A DNA stretch of 64,000 nucleotides from assembly GCF_019704555.1 (NCBI RefSeq), contig NZ_AP024745.1, positions 373,501 through 437,500 on the forward strand, in the 5' to 3' direction. Positions 61,123 through 64,000 of this stretch are shown piece after piece; position 1 is the first letter of the stretch; the number at the start of each line of letters is the position of its first letter. Below the pieces are notes generated by a model. The model searched no databases. It saw only the letters and a program-made list of their open reading frames with translations, and was not told where the DNA came from. The stretch comes from Actinoplanes sp. L3-i22. Its GTDB lineage: Bacteria; Actinomycetota; Actinomycetes; Mycobacteriales; Micromonosporaceae. The position numbers and the translations under genes were made by a program.

Positions 61123-61791
61123 TCAGACCGGGTTTTCCTCGATCGGCGCGGCAGCGGTGGCCCGCGCCCGGCGCCGCCGGATGTGCCGCACGTGCAGCGC
61201 GATGTACGCCCCGACCACCACCACCCCGAGCCCGATCGCCGGCCACATGTACCGGTGCGCGTGCTCGATGATCGTCACCAGGTTCGCGCCGAGCAGGTAC
61301 GACACGGTCGTCCACCAGCCCACCCAGAGCGCCGCCCCGATCGCGTTGTAGATCGTGAACGTCTTCCACGGCATCTTGGTGATGCCCGCGATCACGCCGT
61401 TGAGCTGCCGCAACCCGTCGATGAACCGGGCCACCACGATGATCCGGTTGCCGCGCCGCGCGAAGAACTGCTCGGCCTTCTCCAGGCGTTCCGGGGTGAC
61501 GAAGATGTACTTCCCCCACCGGTGCACCACCCGGCGACCGCCGCGCAGGCCGATCCAGTAGCCGATGTTGTCACCGATCACCGCGGCGATGAAGCTGATC
61601 AGCGCGACCACATAGATGTTCATCCGCCCGGCGCCGGCGTAGATCGACGCCGCCACCATGATCGTCTGACCGGGGGCGGGCACTCCGAAGCTCTCCACGC
61701 CGATCACCGCGGCGAGGGCCAGGTATCCCCAGCGGTCCAAGATCGGGGCGACGCTGTGCAGGAACCCGGGGAGCTCGGCTGAAGGTGGCAT
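61123..61791 (-). CDS. DedA family membrane protein
   Basis: 222 aa. Family marks: IGVESFGVPAPGQTIMVAASIYAG, F-I-A-A-V-I-G-D-N-I-G-Y-W-I-G, and F-I-D-G-L-R-Q-L-N-G-V-I-A-G. DedA proteins are thought to flip or regulate lipid carriers (undecaprenyl phosphate, PE). About 5-6 hydrophobic segments. No clear ribosome site before the ATG. Monocistronic. Confidence 0.92.
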   Translation of the reverse strand: MPPSAELPGFLHSVAPILDRWGYLALAAVIGVESFGVPAPGQTIMVAASIYAGAGRMNIYVVALISFIAAVIGDNIGYWIGLRGGRRVVHRWGKYIFVTPERLEKAEQFFARRGNRIIVVARFIDGLRQLNGVIAGITKMPWKTFTIYNAIGAALWVGWWTTVSYLLGANLVTIIEHAHRYMWPAIGLGVVVVGAYIALHVRHIRRRRARATAAAPIEENPV

Positions 61792-61875
61792 CGGCTAACA
61801 CGGTAGCCGTCGAAGGTGATTACGGCCGCACGGACCTGTGCGTCGGGTCCGGTCCGACCTTTGTCCGGACACGGA

Positions 61876-61906
61876 AAGGTCCCGGCCCATCACGGACCGG
61901 GACCAG
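61876..61906. terminator. Terminator after the SigF-like gene
   Basis: GGTCCCGGCCC (61878-61888) pairs with GGACCGGGACC (61894-61904) with one G-T pair; on the minus strand it is followed by TTTCC. Located 20 nt after the sigma-factor stop. Confidence 0.8.
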
Positions 61907-61923
61907 TACGCGGAAATCGAGGA

Positions 61924-62736
61924 TCAGAGGGTCGTGGCGGCCAGCTGGTTGCGCAGCTTGGCCAGCGCCTTGGTGAGCAGGCGGGAGACGTGCATCTGGG
62001 AGATCCCGATCTGGTCGGCGATCTGCGCCTGGGTCAGGTTGCCGTAGAACCGCAGCGTGAGGATCCGCTGCTCACGCTCGTCGAGGGTGGCCAGCGCCGG
62101 CGCGAGCGCCACGCGGGTCTCGGCGAGCTCGAACTCGTAGTCCTCGCCGCCGAGCGTGTCGCCGAGCTCGGTCGAGCCGTCGGCGCTGATCGGCGTGGAG
62201 AGCGACGTCGCGTTGTAGGCGCGGGCGCCTTCCAGGCCCTCCAGCACCTCTTCCTCGCTGATGCCGAGGTGCACCGCGATGTCCGGGACGGTCGGGGACC
62301 GGCCGAGGCTGTGGGTCAGTGTGCTGTTCGCCTCGGTGATCGCGAGGCGGAGTTCCTGCAGGCGGCGCGGCACCCGGACGGACCAGGTCCGGTCCCGGAA
62401 GTGGCGCTTGATCTCGCCGATGATGGTCGGGATCGCGTAGCCGGCGAAGTCGACGCCGCGCTCGGGGTCGAACTTGTCGACCGCCTTGATCAGGCCGACC
62501 GTCGCGGTCTGGACCAGGTCGTCGGTCGGCTCGCCGCGGCCGGAGTAACGGTTGGCGAGGTGGCGGGCGAGCGGCAGCCACGCCTCGATCGCCTGGTCGC
62601 GGAGCGACGCCCGGGACGGGTGCCCGGCCGGCATCGCAGCCATCGCGTTGAGCAGTTCCGCGGCGCTGTCGACGGGCTTATTGGCGCTGGCGGCCGTCGC
62701 CGGGGCGACGGTCGTCGAAGTCTCCATGACGGTCAT
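61924..62736 (-). CDS. SigF/SigB-type RNA polymerase sigma factor (group 3)
   Basis: 270 aa. Region 2 (SGRGEPTDDLVQTATVGLIKAVDKFDPERGVDFAGYAIPTIIGEIKRHFRDRTW split over the motif), region 3 (RVPRRLQELRLAITEANSTL) and region 4 (TLDEREQRILTLRFYGNLTQAQIADQIGISQMHVSRLLTKAL) are complete. Group-3 alternative sigma factors of this type control stress, sporulation or motility programmes. ATG with AGGGAGG 7 nt upstream. A RsbW-like ATPase gene lies on the divergent strand 273 bp away, a possible regulator. A terminator follows. Confidence 0.95.
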   Translation of the reverse strand: MTVMETSTTVAPATAASANKPVDSAAELLNAMAAMPAGHPSRASLRDQAIEAWLPLARHLANRYSGRGEPTDDLVQTATVGLIKAVDKFDPERGVDFAGYAIPTIIGEIKRHFRDRTWSVRVPRRLQELRLAITEANSTLTHSLGRSPTVPDIAVHLGISEEEVLEGLEGARAYNATSLSTPISADGSTELGDTLGGEDYEFELAETRVALAPALATLDEREQRILTLRFYGNLTQAQIADQIGISQMHVSRLLTKALAKLRNQLAATTL

Positions 62737-63008
62737 GCGTAGTCCTCCCTGGCACCTTCCCGGAGAGCCGGTCCACTGTGCAGCGGACCCAGTTCGGTCG
62801 GGCGTCTCTACTCACGGGCGGGGCGGTCGAATCACCAGCCGCCGTCCGAGCATGTTTTGTCCGTTCGGTAGCGACCACACTAGCCGGTCGTATGGCGAAA
62901 GACTAGCCGAAAGTATGAGTGACACTCAGCCGAGTGGTGTGGTGCTCGTCTATCTGCCCGACCCGGTCGGGCCACTGTGCTTTGCGCCGGGCTCAGCAAG
63001 ATGGACCC
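62737..63008. other. Divergent promoter region with a direct repeat
   Basis: 272 bp between the sigma gene and the RsbW-like gene. TAGCCGGTCGTATG (62881-62894) is nearly repeated as TAGCCGAAAGTATG (62904-62917), 23 bp apart, a spacing suggestive of an activator site. No SigF-type -35/-10 pair was convincing. Confidence 0.45.
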
Positions 63009-63386
63009 ATGACCCCGGTCCTGGTACGGCAATGGACCCTCGACCATGTCCACGAGCTGCGGGTTCTCCGCGCCGGGCTGCGCGACGAGATCACCGGCGC
63101 CGATCTCACCGACCGGATGACCGTGGTCGCCACCGAGTTGGCCACCAACGCGCTGCGGCACGGCGAGCCGCCGGCGATCGTGAGCCTGTTCACCCAACCG
63201 GGTCGTCTGGTCCTGGACGTGTCCGATCAGGACGTGACCGGCGAGCCCCGGTTCGACCTGCGCCGCCGCCCGGCCGGCGAGGGTGGCGGGCTGGGCCTGC
63301 TGCTGGTCCGCACGTTCGCCGACGAGAGCGGCTGGTACCGGGACGGCGACACCAAGCACATCTGGGCTGCCTTCCAGCTCCTGTGA
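63009..63386 (+). CDS. RsbW-like ATP-binding protein (HATPase_c), short
   Basis: 125 aa. N-box V-A-T-E-L-A-T-N-A-L-R-H-G, G1 D-V-S-D-Q-D, G2 G-G-G-L-G-L-L-L-V-R-T-F-A-D-E. It is a bare GHKL domain of the serine-kinase/anti-sigma sort, shorter than the protein at 9112. Position opposite the SigF-like gene suggests, but does not prove, that it modulates that sigma factor. ATG 63009 preferred; upstream in-frame starts add residues without family support. Confidence 0.85.
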   Translation: MTPVLVRQWTLDHVHELRVLRAGLRDEITGADLTDRMTVVATELATNALRHGEPPAIVSLFTQPGRLVLDVSDQDVTGEPRFDLRRRPAGEGGGLGLLLVRTFADESGWYRDGDTKHIWAAFQLL

Positions 63387-63402
63387 CGGCCGGCCGCCCG
63401 AC

Positions 63403-64000
63403 TCAGCTCCCGTAGTGGTGAGCCGCCTGGCGCAGGTCGATCTCGGCGATCAGCTCCCGAGCCGTCTCCTCGTCCAGTTGCCGGTCCCGCAGGGCCGTGC
63501 CGACCGCGCCGCGCTGCTGGTCGAACGACTCCCCGGCGGTCTCGACCACCGCCCGCCCCCGATCCCGCATCGCCTCCGCCGCGGCCCGCTCCCCGGCCAG
63601 GTCGAACCGCAGCCGCCGGGCCAGCCACCGCAGCGTCGTCCCCTGGATCAGCAACGTCCCGAGCGTGACCAGCAACGCGATCGCCTGAATCGCGTCCCGC
63701 CCGGGGAACGGCGCCCCGGACGACGTGGTCTCCGGCACCGCGGCCGCCGCGGCCAGGGTCAGGATCCCGCGCATCCCGGTCCAGCCGACCAGCAGCGTCT
63801 CCTTGTTGTCCGGCGCGCTCAGCGGCTCACCGCCGCGCCGGGTGCGCCGGCGTTCCAGGGCCGCGCGGTACCGCGGATCCCGTTCGGCCCGCCGCGCCGA
63901 CATGCGCTCGCGCAGCCGCCAGCGCCCGAACAGCCCGTAGACCAGCACCAGCCGGATCACGATCGCGGCGACCAGCAGCACTCCGGCCGCGATCAGCGTG
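63403..64000 (-). CDS. Na+/H+ antiporter (CPA1/NhaP-like), C-terminal part (cut by window end)
   Basis: About 199 residues of the C-terminal part are visible: two or three helices (T-L-I-A-A-G-V-L-L-V-A-A-I-V-I-R, G-M-R-G-I-L-T-L-A-A-A-A-A-V-P) with the R-G-x-x-T/S-L-A-A-A helix, then a cytosolic tail (about 90 residues) with R-W-L-A-R-R-L and helical Glu/Arg/Ala. The GWTGMRG motif is shared with CPA1 sodium/proton exchangers. The N-terminal half and the ion site lie beyond the window. Convergent with the RsbW-like gene. Confidence 0.85.
   Translation of the reverse strand, partial: TLIAAGVLLVAAIVIRLVLVYGLFGRWRLRERMSARRAERDPRYRAALERRRTRRGGEPLSAPDNKETLLVGWTGMRGILTLAAAAAVPETTSSGAPFPGRDAIQAIALLVTLGTLLIQGTTLRWLARRLRFDLAGERAAAEAMRDRGRAVVETAGESFDQQRGAVGTALRDRQLDEETARELIAEIDLRQAAHHYGS

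Noticed and set aside
1..64000. tRNA or rRNA genes
   Set aside because: No T-loop GGTTCGA-type sequence with matching acceptor stems and no rRNA conserved blocks were seen by eye.

Overview
The window is very GC-rich and densely coded, with many GTG starts and ATGA/GTGA stop-start overlaps. It carries actinobacterial signatures: a divergent citrate synthase/pdxH pair, SigF-type and SigL-type sigma factors, and c-di-AMP riboswitches ahead of secreted wall proteins. Overall gene content suggests a Micromonosporaceae chromosome, plausibly Actinoplanes or a close relative; that placement is an inference from gene style, not from a marker gene. I see no rRNA, tRNA, CRISPR array, transposase or phage block, so this reads as ordinary chromosome with some species-specific repeats.

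Layout. 0-6.2 kb: citrate synthase (partial, leaving on the left), pdxH, MFS exporter, aldose epimerase-like protein, nitroreductase, a small ParB-like protein, a glutaryl-CoA-type acyl-CoA dehydrogenase and a DUF4230 membrane protein. 6.2-7.7 kb: low-complexity tandem repeats around a PspC miniprotein. 7.8-12.9 kb: an orphan sugar-type ABC ATPase, a RsbW-like ATPase, then beta-phosphoglucomutase plus GH65 phosphorylase, which together would turn a disaccharide into glucose 6-phosphate. 13-15.6 kb: two divergent, paralogous secreted coiled-coil/LAS-type putative wall hydrolases, each preceded by its own ydaO-type (c-di-AMP) riboswitch. 15.6-18 kb: a two-gene polysaccharide ABC exporter and a divergent TetR regulator. 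18.1-20.2 kb: NAD salvage (pnuC-nadR). 20.2-23.1 kb: lipoprotein and a TetR/MFS efflux pair with three operator-like repeats. 23.1-28.2 kb: cysteine dioxygenase-rhodanese operon, a neprosin-like secreted protein, an ECF sigma/zinc anti-sigma pair and an S66 peptidase, bracketed by two inverted copies of a 136-bp repeat. 28.3-36.3 kb: MFS pump, stand-alone receiver protein, GNAT, quinone reductase-like MDR, a two-component system and an MMPL exporter. 36.7-37.6 kb: two fluoride-channel genes with a tiny overlapping ORF between them. 37.7-44.2 kb: GAF-GGDEF-EAL protein, APC permease, NDH-2-like oxidoreductase and an LPG-flippase-like protein. 44.2-47.5 kb: a manganese-riboswitch-controlled TMEM165/GDT1 gene heading a run with a cyclase-family protein and two TPR proteins. 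47.5-53.6 kb: secreted S33 peptidase and two regulated drug exporters (TetR/MFS, MarR/MFS). 53.7-64 kb: hypothetical, LamG, lipoprotein, GH18 chitinase, holin-like/phosphatase fusion, SDR, proline-rich membrane protein, DedA, SigF-like sigma factor, a second RsbW-like ATPase, and a Na+/H+ antiporter that runs off the right edge.

The best RNA-level signals are the pair of divergent c-di-AMP riboswitches (14.0-14.5 kb) and the Mn2+ riboswitch (47.4 kb). The least explained elements are the 136-bp inverted repeat pair, the 38-codon ORF wedged between the crcB genes, the hairpin covering the S66 start codon, and a cluster of GTCAA/TTGAC palindromes at 51.1-51.2 kb. I did not find a convincing wholly new defence or biosynthetic system.
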